Assembly: GCF_019393635.1 (NCBI RefSeq)
Contig: NC_057862.1
Coordinates: 480,814,669 to 480,878,668, forward strand
Direction of reading: 5' to 3'
DNA length: 64,000 nucleotides
DNA from: Dromiciops gliroides
Lineage: Eukaryota > Chordata > Mammalia > Microbiotheria > Microbiotheriidae
Position numbers and translations under genes: made by a program. The notes below the pieces were generated by a model. That model worked only from the letters and a program-made list of their open reading frames with translations. It was not told where the DNA came from and did not search any database. Shown one piece after another: positions 23,397 through 32,399 of the stretch (within the stretch, counting starts at the first letter, position 1; each line of letters starts with the position of its first letter).

Positions 23397-23552
23397 TTTC
23401 TTTTTTTTTTTTTTTGTTGAGGCAATTGGGGTTAAGTGACTTGCCCAGTGCCACACAGCTAGTAAGTTGTCAAACGTCTGAGACCTGATTTGAACTCAGG
23501 GTCCTCCTGACTCCCAGGCCGGTGCTCTATCCACTGAGACACCTACCTGCCC
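23313..23552 (-). mobile_element. SINE with (TTTC)n-expanded tail
   Basis: The antisense SINE body is about 23,417-23,552. The tail side is about 90 bp of TTTC repeats (23,313-23,400) plus T17. An imperfect target-site duplication 'cacatcatagtttct' / 'cacatagtagtttct' brackets the whole unit. Confidence 0.88.
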
Positions 23553-23571
23553 CTCACATAGTAGTTTCTAT

Positions 23572-24145
23572 TGTGAGATTTAAAATTGGATATTAGATCA
23601 TAAATCTCCCCTCTTTAACCTTTCCCTTAATTTATCTCCCAGACTAGTAAATGGAAGAAGCTTCCGGTTTTCTAGTTAGAGCTTTTATTGTATAGTAGTC
23701 ACAAGGTGATGTTGACTAGAAGGATAGGAAAGTAGAAACATAATACAAATCGTCTTAAGTCTAAGCTTAGTCTATATTCCGTATAAAATTCACCAAAATC
23801 CGAAGGCCACCTTTGGGGAGAGAGAGACCGTGTCAAGCGTGTGCTGCTGCTAACCGTGAGCCGGGCCCAGTCGAACTCTCATCAGCATCAGCCTGTGCAG
23901 TGCAGTCAGGAGACCAGCAGAGCAGGAAAAAAAACTTCGACTTCCGTTCTCTCCTTGCCTTTTAAGCTTGCACCCCGGAAGTGGAGTGCTAGCAGGCAGT
24001 CTGTTGTGCACAGCAGGCGGACTGGCGTGTGTAGCTCATGCCGTTGGTCTCCTCCCCGAAAGGGTGGTCCTTAAAAAAAAAAAACTGGCGTCTTTCAGTT
24101 ATCCTAACCGACTGTTAAAAAACTTTCATATTTTTTTTTACCACA
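23572..24145 (-). mobile_element. Retroviral 3' LTR, minus strand
   Basis: 574 bp. On minus it begins TGTGGTAAAA directly after a polypurine tract and ends TCTCACA. It contains a TATA-like TTAAAAGG (about 23,958-23,966) and a polyadenylation signal AATAAA (23,684-23,689 on plus as TTTATT), giving a normal U3-R-U5 order. The R/U5-side half (about 23,750-24,065) keeps many CpG dinucleotides, unusual for old methylated repeats. Open frames inside are not genes. Left flank is CTAT (23,568-23,571). Confidence 0.85.
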
Positions 24146-24157
24146 TTTCCCCCCTTT
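24146..24157 (-). other. Polypurine tract of the ERV
   Basis: AAAGGGGGGAAA on minus lies directly against the TG that opens the LTR. This is the plus-strand primer position in retroviruses and fixes both the LTR boundary and the element's orientation. Confidence 0.85.
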
Positions 24158-25954
24158 GCTTCCTTAAGAAACGGAATGGTTCCTTGATGGAACAGTAAAA
24201 AGAATACAATAACTATTGCTAACTAATAATATGTGAACAACAATATAGAAAAGGAAGAGAGGAAAGTTTTGTCCAGAGGGGCGATTTTTTTTGGCCTCAT
24301 GAACCGACGCTTTGACATTAGTCTTGCAAAGGGAGAGCCTCTGCAGAGAGTACATGTTACAGATATTATAACAGAAAGGAGATAGTAAAAACTAATAAAG
24401 CAAAACAGTTTATATAAAGTCTCTGAGTTCTCTTGTCTTCTTGAAGTGGTAAGATGTCATCAGGAGGAAACTGGATTCTGGTCTGGAAAACTGGATTCTG
24501 GACTCTGGTCTGGATTCTGGATTCTCGACTCTGGTCTGGAAAGCTGGATTCTGGACTCTGGTCTGGAAAGCTGGATAATCTTCTTTAACTGTTTGAATTG
24601 CTGTATTTTTTACTAAATCTTAGCATAGCATTGTTAATGATCAAATTAATAAATTCCATTACATTCCCTCCTCTATATCCTTAGACTTCTAATAGAGGGT
24701 TGAGGTAGTTATGCAATCTGTAACACTTTTTACCACCATGTGTCTGGATCAAAGCCAAATTTAGTATGTGTTCATGGCACCTGAAAATGTTATGGAAAGG
24801 TTATCATACCGTATCTCATGGTTCCGAGAAAGCCAGTGATTGTGCTAGGCCACAGGTGAGTTCAACTGAGTGAGATAAAAAGATAAATAAGTTCAGTTAA
24901 ATTAGGTTAAATTAGGAGGGAGAGAGGATGAATACTGGACTGTGCCTAGTAATTGTGCTCTACATAGTCACCATCATAAGCAAACCATGGACTTACATAT
25001 ACCTGTCTCTCCTTTTGTTGCACATATATTCTCTCCAGGGCCTGCATCAGAGTTCACAGCAAGTTAGTCTCTGAAATGATAAGTTTCCATACTTCCGAAA
25101 TCTCATTAATTTCACCAAAGACAGTATGATGGTAAAAATGCGTGCTATGCTGCATAACTGAGAATATATTAGTGATATATATAATAATTCCAAACCATCC
25201 CCAGAGTATAATGACATGTAAATAATAAACGAATGTAAATAGCTGATTATATTAAACATTATTACATAATCTTCTTTTAGACATTATTACATAATCTTCT
25301 TTTAGCCAGTAAACCACATCATCTTATACATGAATTCTCTAGTATAACAGTAGCAGATACTTAAAGTGGTGATTAATTTATCAAAAAGAAATAAGACTTC
25401 AATTAGCAAGATTCAATATTCAATGTTTTCAGTGAGGTATCAAGCAATAGGGTTCAATAACCCTTTCTGGTCTTTTTTAGTTAAACAGAACAACATAAAA
25501 GAGAAAGGAGGAAAAAAAAACCTCATTAGAACTCGTGGTTCTCTCAAAGAGAAAGAGTAAAAAAAAAAAAAAATTCCGGTAGTTTCTGAGGCCCGATCGC
25601 CTCACCCACAGCATATACTTAAAATGTCTTTGAAAAGTCACTTTGTTTACAAAATTTAGTTTTGAAGAAAAGCAAAAGAAACAAAAGTCAAAAAACAAAG
25701 CAAAACCAAAAACCAAAAATAAAAAGCAAAAGATTCGCTAAGCACCCTTTTGTGCTCTTAAAGAACTTAAAGGTGTGGTGAATTCCAGGTCTTTTCAGTG
25801 CCTTTCAAAAGTCAAAACAAAACAGAAAAAAGGATTAAAAAAAATAGGTATAGGGTAGGGAAAGGGTGGGGGAAATTGAGGTGGGCCAGAAAACTAGGCC
25901 ATGTGCTTCAGTGCTTTGCCTGTAGAAGGAAATGCTTGTTAAATTTTAAGGTAT
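24158..25954 (-). mobile_element. ERV internal region without recognisable env
   Basis: 1.8 kb between the OTU frame and the LTR. I see no signal peptide, furin site, CX6CC motif or long frame, so env appears absent, replaced or decayed beyond recognition. It holds a minisatellite at 24,471-24,576 (about 27-bp unit containing 'ctggattctggactctggtc') and a perfect 25-bp tandem duplication at 25,256-25,280/25,281-25,305. It also holds several A-rich tracts (near 25,510, 25,560, 25,690 and 25,830). The longest minus frames (70-79 residues) match nothing I know. Confidence 0.6.
24471..24576. repeat. Minisatellite inside the ERV
   Basis: Four imperfect copies of CTGGATTCTG / GACTCTGGTC / TGGAAAG blocks in tandem. 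Units vary in length (20-27 bp) and have no unique spacers. It lies about 330 bp inside the 3' LTR. Confidence 0.85.
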
Positions 25955-26704
25955 TTAAGCTGCTAGAGTTTGGGGTATGCCACATTGTTTTAACTGGTTC
26001 CCCAATTCTCTGCATGCCAAAGTGGCAGGGGTTTCTGAATTGTCATTGATCTTTCTAATGCTGTCATAATGTTCTTTATGGTAGAAAATGTGGAGTTCTC
26101 TAACATCAGTTTTGTCTGTGCCACTGATTTTCAATAAAGGCTGATTTAACTGATGAACTACCACATTCAGGTGATGCTGCTTAGCAAATGCTACAGTCAT
26201 ATCATTTCCTCCCCACTTTCCAAATTTCTTTAATTCTTCAACATATTCTTCAAAAGGGGAGTCATTTACTCTAAAAGACTCAAACTCTTGTCTATGGTTA
26301 ATCATGTAAGAAGCAGCTTCTTGTCTATGTCTGAGATGATTTCTACAGTGACCTTCTAGCTGGTCTGCTGAAGCCCTAAAAAGGCAATTTCCATCTCCTG
26401 ATACTTTACAAAGACTGAGTCCCAAAGCATTTAACTGATCAGTGGGATTATCAAATGGGAACTGCCTATTTCCTCTGAACTCTCTTTGCTCTTTAACAGT
26501 TGCTATCGTTAGGGTTTTTAGCTCTTTAGCGTTTACCTCAGGTCTATCTGAAATCTCTTCACCTATGAATGGTGCAGGCTTTACATGAGAGCAATGAATC
26601 CATGAGTCTTTTTCACCAATTTTAATGGCAGTAGGAGTTGTCAATAATACCTGAAAACGTCCTTCCCAGGCAGGTTGGGTTCCACTGGTTCTCTGAAAAT
26701 TCTG
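25955..26704 (-). CDS. Retroviral integrase C-terminus fused in frame to an OTU deubiquitinase domain
   Basis: A 249-codon open frame runs from just after a TAA (26,705-26,707) to a stop at 25,955. Numbering below starts at the TTG codon at 26,644. Residues -20 to 25 have the W-E-G-x-F-x-V, T-x-x-T-A-x-K and W-I-H-x-S-H-V-K-P pattern of the integrase C-terminal domain of gammaretrovirus-like ERVs. After a linker (26-69), residues 70-203 form an OTU cysteine-protease domain. It has GDGNCLFRA with Asp84 and Cys87, then [25 protein letters not shown], and [20 protein letters not shown] with the probable catalytic His192.

Motif spacing and wording are closest, in my judgement, to cellular OTUD3 (ubiquitin chain cleavage). 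The domain is continuous without introns, implying capture from an mRNA. No in-frame ATG precedes Cys87 (first Met is residue 114), so it would be made as a Pol extension or from a spliced leader. No inactivating change is seen in the OTU part. The OTU call is firm. The viral-capture reading is inference. Confidence 0.85.
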
Positions 26705-26769
26705 TTATTTTTGACTGTTTCATCAAGGAAACGTACCGTTTCTTGAGGAAACAAAGTGGGGAACTATAA
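26705..26769 (-). mobile_element. Short remnant of upstream pol
   Basis: Upstream of the stop the minus strand can be read in another frame for about 20 more codons, plausibly the integrase region preceding its C-terminal domain, with a frameshift between. The retroviral sequence stops at the plus-strand LTR. No reverse transcriptase, protease, gag or 5' LTR of this element is in the window. Confidence 0.45.
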
Positions 26770-27134
26770 TGATTGGAATGATGCCACCTGCTGGAGACTT
26801 ACTGTAGAAGAGTTCTGCCCATGAAGCGAAGGTCTTTGAGGGCAAGACCAGGAGTCTTTTCTTTGGCGTCAGGAACTGATGCGGGCTAGTGGGAGGAGGA
26901 AGGAAGAGACTGGCACTCGCTCTGACTCTCTTTCCTTTGGACTCTGGTGGAGAGCGGAGCTAGAAATGTGCTCTCCCTTTAATAGATAGGAATCTAGGCC
27001 TTTCTCTCTCTTTACTAAATTCTTATTCTCCTTAATAAATGCTTAAAAGTCTAACTCTTGCTAAAGCTTATAATTTGTTGGCGACCACTCATTAGATATT
27101 TTAGACAGTTTAGCTAGAATTTTAGCCCTTAACA
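26770..27134 (+). mobile_element. Retroviral LTR, plus strand, other family
   Basis: 365 bp, opening TGATTGGAAT and ending CCCTTAACA. AATAAA at about 27,034 is followed by 'ttggcgaccactcattagat', a typical R/U5 arrangement. It is not similar to the minus-strand LTR at 23.6-24.1 kb. Flanks are CTATAA (26,764-26,769) and CTATCA (27,135-27,140), compatible with a 6-bp duplication of a class II-type solo LTR with one later change. Confidence 0.78.
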
Positions 27135-27360
27135 CTATCAAAATAATTGTTATTGTTTTTGTTATTATTGTTCTTACTATGATCCTAATTGCTTGAGTTC
27201 AAATCTGTGTCAAGCACTTAACTTTTCCCAGCTTCAGTTATCTCATCTGTAATATGAGTATAATATTAGCACCTGTTTCCCAATGTTGTTGTAAATATTA
27301 AGTTCGATAATATTTGTAATAGACTTAGCATAGTGCCTGTTTTGCAATAAATATTAAATA
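27135..27360 (+). repeat. End of the landing-site MIR and a second MIR
   Basis: 27,135-27,190 reads as the tail of the MIR interrupted by the ERV. 27,190-27,360 is another plus-strand MIR ('cagcttcagttatctcatct', 'agcatagtgcctgttttgca'). Confidence 0.6.
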
Positions 27361-27580
27361 ATTTCTTGTTTCCTTCCTTCCTTCCTCCCTTCCTCCTTTC
27401 TTTTTTCCTCTCCTTTCTTCTTCCCTCCGTCCCTTCCTCCTTCCATTTCTTCCTCTCAACCTTTCTCCCTCCCTTACTTCTTTCCTCACTTCCATACTTT
27501 TTTCTTTCCTACTTTCTTCTCCCTCCCGCCTTCCTTTCTTCCTTCCTTCCTTCCCTCCTTCCCTTATGTTTTCATTCCTT
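27361..27580. repeat. Long polypyrimidine (TTCC/TTTC)n tract
   Basis: About 220 bp of nearly pure C/T on plus (G/A on minus), imperfect TTCC units. The long Lys/Arg/Glu-rich minus frame and Ser/Phe/Pro-rich plus frame over it are products of the repeat. Confidence 0.9.
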
Positions 27581-27899
27581 CCTATTAGTATAAGAATTAC
27601 AATTAGAAGGGAAAAGTTTGGAACAATGCTTAGAAGTTTGAAGAGGTTCTCTGGAGTTTGGGGAGGCAGGTTCAAACTCATCCCCTTCACTCTTACTACC
27701 TGTCTGATCCTTCTAAGGTCACAACTTCTGTGGGCTTTATTTTTCTCATTGATAAAATCAGGCATATTGAACTAGATAATGATTGACATTCCTTTCATCT
27801 CTAGGAGTGGCTGTGTTTGAGCAAGTATACTTATGTGAAAAGGGAACTTTGATCTCCTTAACTGCAGCAATTTCAATACTTATTTAAAAAATATTTACC
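27581..27899. repeat. MIR (+) and unassigned DNA
   Basis: A MIR on plus at about 27,640-27,800 ('ttctcattgataaaatcagg', 'ctttcatctctag'). Nothing else recognised. Confidence 0.55.
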
Positions 27900-28048
27900 T
27901 AGGGGCAGCTAGGTGGCACAGTGGATAAAGCACTGGCCCTGGATTCAGGAGAACCTGAGTTCAAATCCAGCCTCGGACACTTGATACTTACTAGCTGTGT
28001 GACCCTGGGCAAGTCACTTAACCCTCTTTTCCCAGCAAAAAAAATAAA
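27900..28048 (+). mobile_element. tRNA-derived marsupial SINE
   Basis: Complete sense copy: head 'ggggcagctaggtggcacag', A-box and B-box-like segments ('gagttcaaatcc'), core 'agctgtgtgaccctgggcaa', tail 'caaaaaaaataaaat'. A (TA)n run at 28,064-28,098 follows. Confidence 0.93.
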
Positions 28049-28065
28049 ATCTAGCTTATAAATAT

Positions 28066-28097
<32 letters not shown>

Positions 28098-28672
28098 ACA
28101 TATGATGCACATATTAAAATACACATTATGAATACATTCCATTAAATAGTTTATCTTGAAAGGCAGGCAGTTATAATCCAGTGCAGTCTATTCCTCGTCA
28201 CAAGTGGTTGGTGAAAGAAGCACTGTCTTTTAGCCATAAAATCAGTAATTTCCAAATTTTCTCTCTTCCTCTCAAAAGTCAGATCCCCAAACTGGAGCGT
28301 CACATTTCTTTTTTCCTTCCACATGAATAATTTAAAAATTCAGTATTTATATTCTAGCTTGTTTGCACATTTAAGTGCCTGGTGGTTCTGTGATTCTTTT
28401 TCCCTGTTTTATTAATATTTTCTTGTTCCTTTCAGTGCTTCCTAGTTTTCCTCTCAGAGTCATCATAAGAAAAAACTACATAGCAATAAAGATGATATAA
28501 TCTTTGAATTGGCTGTCTTACAAAGTAATCACTTCTTCACTTGAAATCTTTTAAGTAATAGTTTTTGGGCATGGCATAGACAGGATTCTTGATCAGTTAT
28601 AAACCTCAGAGATCCCTTACAATGCATTGATACTGTGATTATATTATTTTTCTTAGCTTTTCTTTAGTGCCT

Positions 28673-28715
<43 letters not shown>

Positions 28716-28772
28716 ATACATACATACACATATATGTGTATATCTATCTGAGTATGTATACATACTATATAT

Positions 28773-28829
<57 letters not shown>

Positions 28830-28900
28830 ATCTCAATGATCTGAGATCTTTTCATTGCAGAGATTTTTCTCCTTATAATACAATCTATCTTTAGCATCTA
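28049..28900. other. (TA)n microsatellites and unassigned DNA
   Basis: (TA)n at about 28,064-28,098, 28,675-28,712 and 28,768-28,826. 28,140-28,660 shows no gene, RNA or repeat I can name. Frames of alternating Ile/Tyr over the TA runs are artefacts. Confidence 0.7.
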
Positions 28901-29863
28901 GTCTCAGAAATATGTCTGAATCTCAGGGAGGTTAAGTCATTTGCCAATGGTAACAGAATTACTTGGTTTCAGATGTGGGATTTCATCCAAAGCCTTCTGA
29001 CTCCAAGTCTAGCATTCCATTCAGTATGTCCGATTCCTTTATATAGTAGACACTGTAATAAATGGTGTCTGAATGTCATGAAACAATGAATGGATGAAAT
29101 TCAGTATGACTGCCTTGGTTATTTTCCTCAGCATCCTATTACTTCTCTGGAAATCTTTTTGCTCTTGTCTTACTACATGCCTCTTGAAGAGCTAGGCATG
29201 CATTATTAGCACAATCAAGTTTCGGTGTAGTAAAAGAAGATAGCAGTGCTTTAGAAGAGGACTTCAAATTAATTCAGGCAGAGCCCTGCTGCTCCTGTAC
29301 TGTCCATCATTGTCAAGCCACTCTCCTTTTCTAACGTGACCAGGAATAAGAACTAACACTTCTTACACAAGAGGAGCCTGTCAAATACTTGTGCCTTTAA
29401 AGAATGATTCTGACCACATACTTCATAATGAGTAAGACCTCATCCCTCATATCACAAAATAATCTTTCCCTTGGCAAGCAAATTTTCTTTATTCTAAGCA
29501 TAGATTTTCATGAATTCCCTCATTGAAGGATTTTTTGGAAAGCATTAAAAATATCAGTTTAGAAATTAAATCATCTGCTTTGTATTCTGAATAGTCTTTA
29601 CCAAATGTCCTCTACCATCCCATTTTTTCCAATCTGTCTTCAGGTCAGGAAGCTTAGTGTTTCAATAAACCTGCACTCATGTCCACATTCCCAGGTATTA
29701 TATACCACATTTATCATACTTGGTTCTGTTTTAATAAGGGAAGTAGGTCTGTGCTGCTAGATTATCTTTATAAACCCTGTCACAAAAGGATAAGTGGGAC
29801 TTGGTGTTTGGGTTATGCTTTAAATACTACCATTTTTCCTCATATTCTCTAGAGGGGGAAAAA
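28901..29863. other. MIR (-) then about 800 bp unassigned
   Basis: A minus-strand MIR at about 28,915-29,040 ('ggaggttaagtcatttgcca'). 29,050-29,860 is one of the longest stretches in which I recognise no repeat. I see no open frame, splice-flanked exon or RNA structure that I would defend. Confidence 0.4.
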
Positions 29864-30080
29864 AACTCTTTTATCTCCCCTAAAAGATGACAGAATTAAC
29901 AGTTTTGAGCTGGGAAATTATTTAGAAATCACATAGATAAAATATTCCACCCCCCAAATTTAAGGATGAATAAGTTGAAGCCCAGATTGGTAAAGGACTG
30001 GCTCTAGGTCACACAGCTGGTAAGTGTCAAAAATAAGATTCAGACCCAGAGAAGTGGGTGATGCAATGTCCCTTCTTATT
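29864..30080 (-). repeat. MIR-type repeat, likely source of the segment at 20.56 kb
   Basis: Starts with 'ctcttttatctcccctaaaa'. It continues as a recognisable antisense MIR ('ttgagctgggaaattattta' ... 'ggtcacacagctggtaagtg') to about 30,060. The first 94 bp recur inside the L1 at 20,561-20,655. Confidence 0.65.
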
Positions 30081-31089
30081 AAAGCCATTGTCCTGCATCT
30101 TTATCCATAAGGATTGGTAAAAGGCTGGGAATTTCTACCAGGTTGTTACAACCAGTTGACTGCTGACTTATGAAATACTTGGACCTTTTTCCAACCTTTG
30201 GCTGTTAAGACCATGATGGGCTTTTAGGCCTCAGGGTGTATACAGGAGCCCAGTGAGATGAAAATGCTAAAGAAGAAAATGACCACTGATATCCATGTAT
30301 ATTCATATACCAAAGAACCAAGAAAATCAAATAGTAGGTTAGTCACTTCCATGTACTATCTGTGATCAGTAAGCCAAGCCATATACAAGTTGAATGTAAA
30401 TATGGTTCATCCTTAATTAACATAATTAATTAGAGAGGAGTAGCAATGTAGACATCTTTATTTTTGTACAATGGATTCCAGATAATCCATCATTTCCTTA
30501 TATTAGAAAGATGTATTTCCTGCTTTGCCACCTAAAAGCAAACTTTAAAATGGCATATATAGATGAAAAATAAAAGTAGAACATACATTTAGTTTATAGC
30601 AGTTTATATACTCCTTTGAAATGAGGAAAGAAAAGTTGCAGCTCAGGAAATTATTATATATTTTTGCTCATAATTGACGATCATCATCATCATTATTATC
30701 ATGAATACACTCTAGATGGCAATGCAAATGAGTTCCAGTATGCAATACATTAGACCAACCTAAAAGGCAAGTGAAAATTTCACTGGAAATAAAAAAAGCA
30801 GAGGTAGTTAGTAGAGATTCAATAAATATCCAAATCAATTCAGCATTCATTTATTTAGTACCTACTAGTTCCCTTATAATCCTGATAAACATTCTGTGAA
30901 TTAACAGATACATTTATAGACCTTGGGTGGAGCTGATCTTATCTGTTAGGTTCATAATCTTTTTGTCCTCCCACATCATCTTGGTTTGGTGATATATTAA
31001 GTAATGTCTCTAAGCAAATAGGCCACACTTTTCTTCTTTGGTGAAGCATCAAACAAAGATTTAAACTCATTAATAATGATGGGAAAAAT
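30081..31089. other. Unassigned DNA
   Basis: About 1 kb with no repeat family, RNA or reading frame I recognise. It contains a short ATC/ATT trinucleotide run (about 30,680-30,702). Confidence 0.4.
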
Positions 31090-31785
31090 ATATAACTCAC
31101 ATTTAAGCCACACTTTTACTTTGCTTAGTGCTTTGCTCACAACTCTGACAGATTATTTTTTACCTATTTTAATGATACCATTCAGAAGATATTTGTTTAG
31201 GACCACACAACTAGCAAGCAGTAGAGTCAAGCCTGGAACCCAGCACTTCTGGCCTCATATATCTCACATCCAGCACTCTATCTAGGCAAGATAAAATTAT
31301 GCTCTTAGCCACGCACTATATTCCTATTCAAAGCAAAGATTCAAGCATTTAGGGCCTGATTTGCTATTCATCTCTCATCTTTACCATTGCCTCTTCTATC
31401 AGCTCTTCCCTGCCCCCATTTCCCTCCCCCCTCTCTGTCTCTGTCTCTTTCTCTCTCTATATATACACACACATATAATATACATATATACATATACATT
31501 TTAATATAGATAGGCATATAAATATATACACATACATGTACACACATTTATGTGTATATAGACACATATATGTAAATGTATATATATTATTACAAATATA
31601 TAGATTGATTTCCAAAAGTCTGATCTCTTAAGCAACTATCTTAACTGATCTCTGATCTGTCCTAAACAAGGGATTTTAAAAAGCATCAAAGGATGAGAGC
31701 CAAAGACCAACAAAGAGACCATCTAGTCCAGTTTCTCATTGTACAGATGAAAATGAGAGGTTAAATGACTGTCAAAATCTTATAG
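31090..31785. repeat. MIR (-), CA/TA microsatellite, start of another MIR (-)
   Basis: Antisense MIR at about 31,090-31,300 ('accacacaactagcaagcag'). Interrupted CT, CA and TA simple repeats at about 31,430-31,600. Another antisense MIR starts at about 31,700 and continues past the SINE to about 32,010. Confidence 0.6.
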
Positions 31786-31934
31786 TTTTTTTTTTGGGGG
31801 GGAGGCAATTGGGGTTAAGTGACTTGCCCAGGGTCACACAGCTAGTAAGTGTCAAGTATCTGAGGCCTGATTTGAACTCAGGTCCTCCTGAATCCAGGGC
31901 TGGTGCTCTATCCACTACACCACCTAGCTGCCCG
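31786..31934 (-). mobile_element. tRNA-derived marsupial SINE
   Basis: Full-length antisense copy with T10G6 tail. Imperfect duplication 'aaaatcttatagttttt' / 'aaaatcttacaggtttt' flanks it. It splits a MIR. Confidence 0.92.
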
Positions 31935-32399
31935 AAAATCTTACAGGTTTTAAGAAGTAGAGCTATAATTTGAACCAAGATCTGATCTTTTTAGTTCTAG
32001 TGTGCTTTCCTTTGACTTAAATATTAACTCCTAAATGCTCAATTGAGTTCTTTCCCTAATAATAAGGTTAATGAGAATTCCCAGGAATAAGCAAAGGAAA
32101 GCATTAAAATGTCAAAGCATTTTTCAGTGTTTCATTTCAAATAACATAAAAGAAATCAAATCCTTAACAGTTTAGTGGAGATGGACTTCATGATTAAAAT
32201 TAAATGTTTCTTATGTATAAACTGCCTGTAACTCATATCTGTTATGGAAATAAGCCTGATGATATGGCCCAGACTCTTCTTTTAAACATTGCAAGGAATA
32301 ATTTGAAATTAAAATGCAAACCTTATATCTCAGCTTGGAAGATGTGGAACCAAATCTCCTATTGATCACTAATACAGAAAGGGACATTATTGATTATTT
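31935..32399. other. MIR remainder, then unassigned DNA
   Basis: The MIR tail ends near 32,010. 32,010-32,400 shows nothing recognisable. Confidence 0.45.

Noticed and set aside
23841-24198. Two open frames of 76-77 codons in a CpG-rich stretch that resembles a CpG-island promoter
   Set aside because: The stretch is the LTR of the minus-strand ERV (TG...CA ends, polypurine tract, TATA and AATAAA); the frames are on the opposite strand to the provirus.
24471-24576. Possible CRISPR-like array
   Set aside because: Units are contiguous and vary in length, with no unique spacers, in a mammalian ERV; it is a minisatellite.
24158-25954. Search for env in the ERV internal region
   Set aside because: The longest minus frames (70 and 79 residues) lack envelope motifs; I do not call env.
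27325-27765. 146-codon minus frame rich in Lys, Arg, Glu and Gly
   Set aside because: Encoded by the GGAA/GAAA simple repeat strand; not a gene.
27900-28048. tRNA gene suggested by A- and B-box-like segments
   Set aside because: The boxes belong to the tRNA-derived head of the SINE; no cloverleaf or anticodon arm is intact and the copy has SINE core and A-tail.
28664-28897. Ile/Tyr-repeat frames on both strands
   Set aside because: Translation of (TA)n in all frames.
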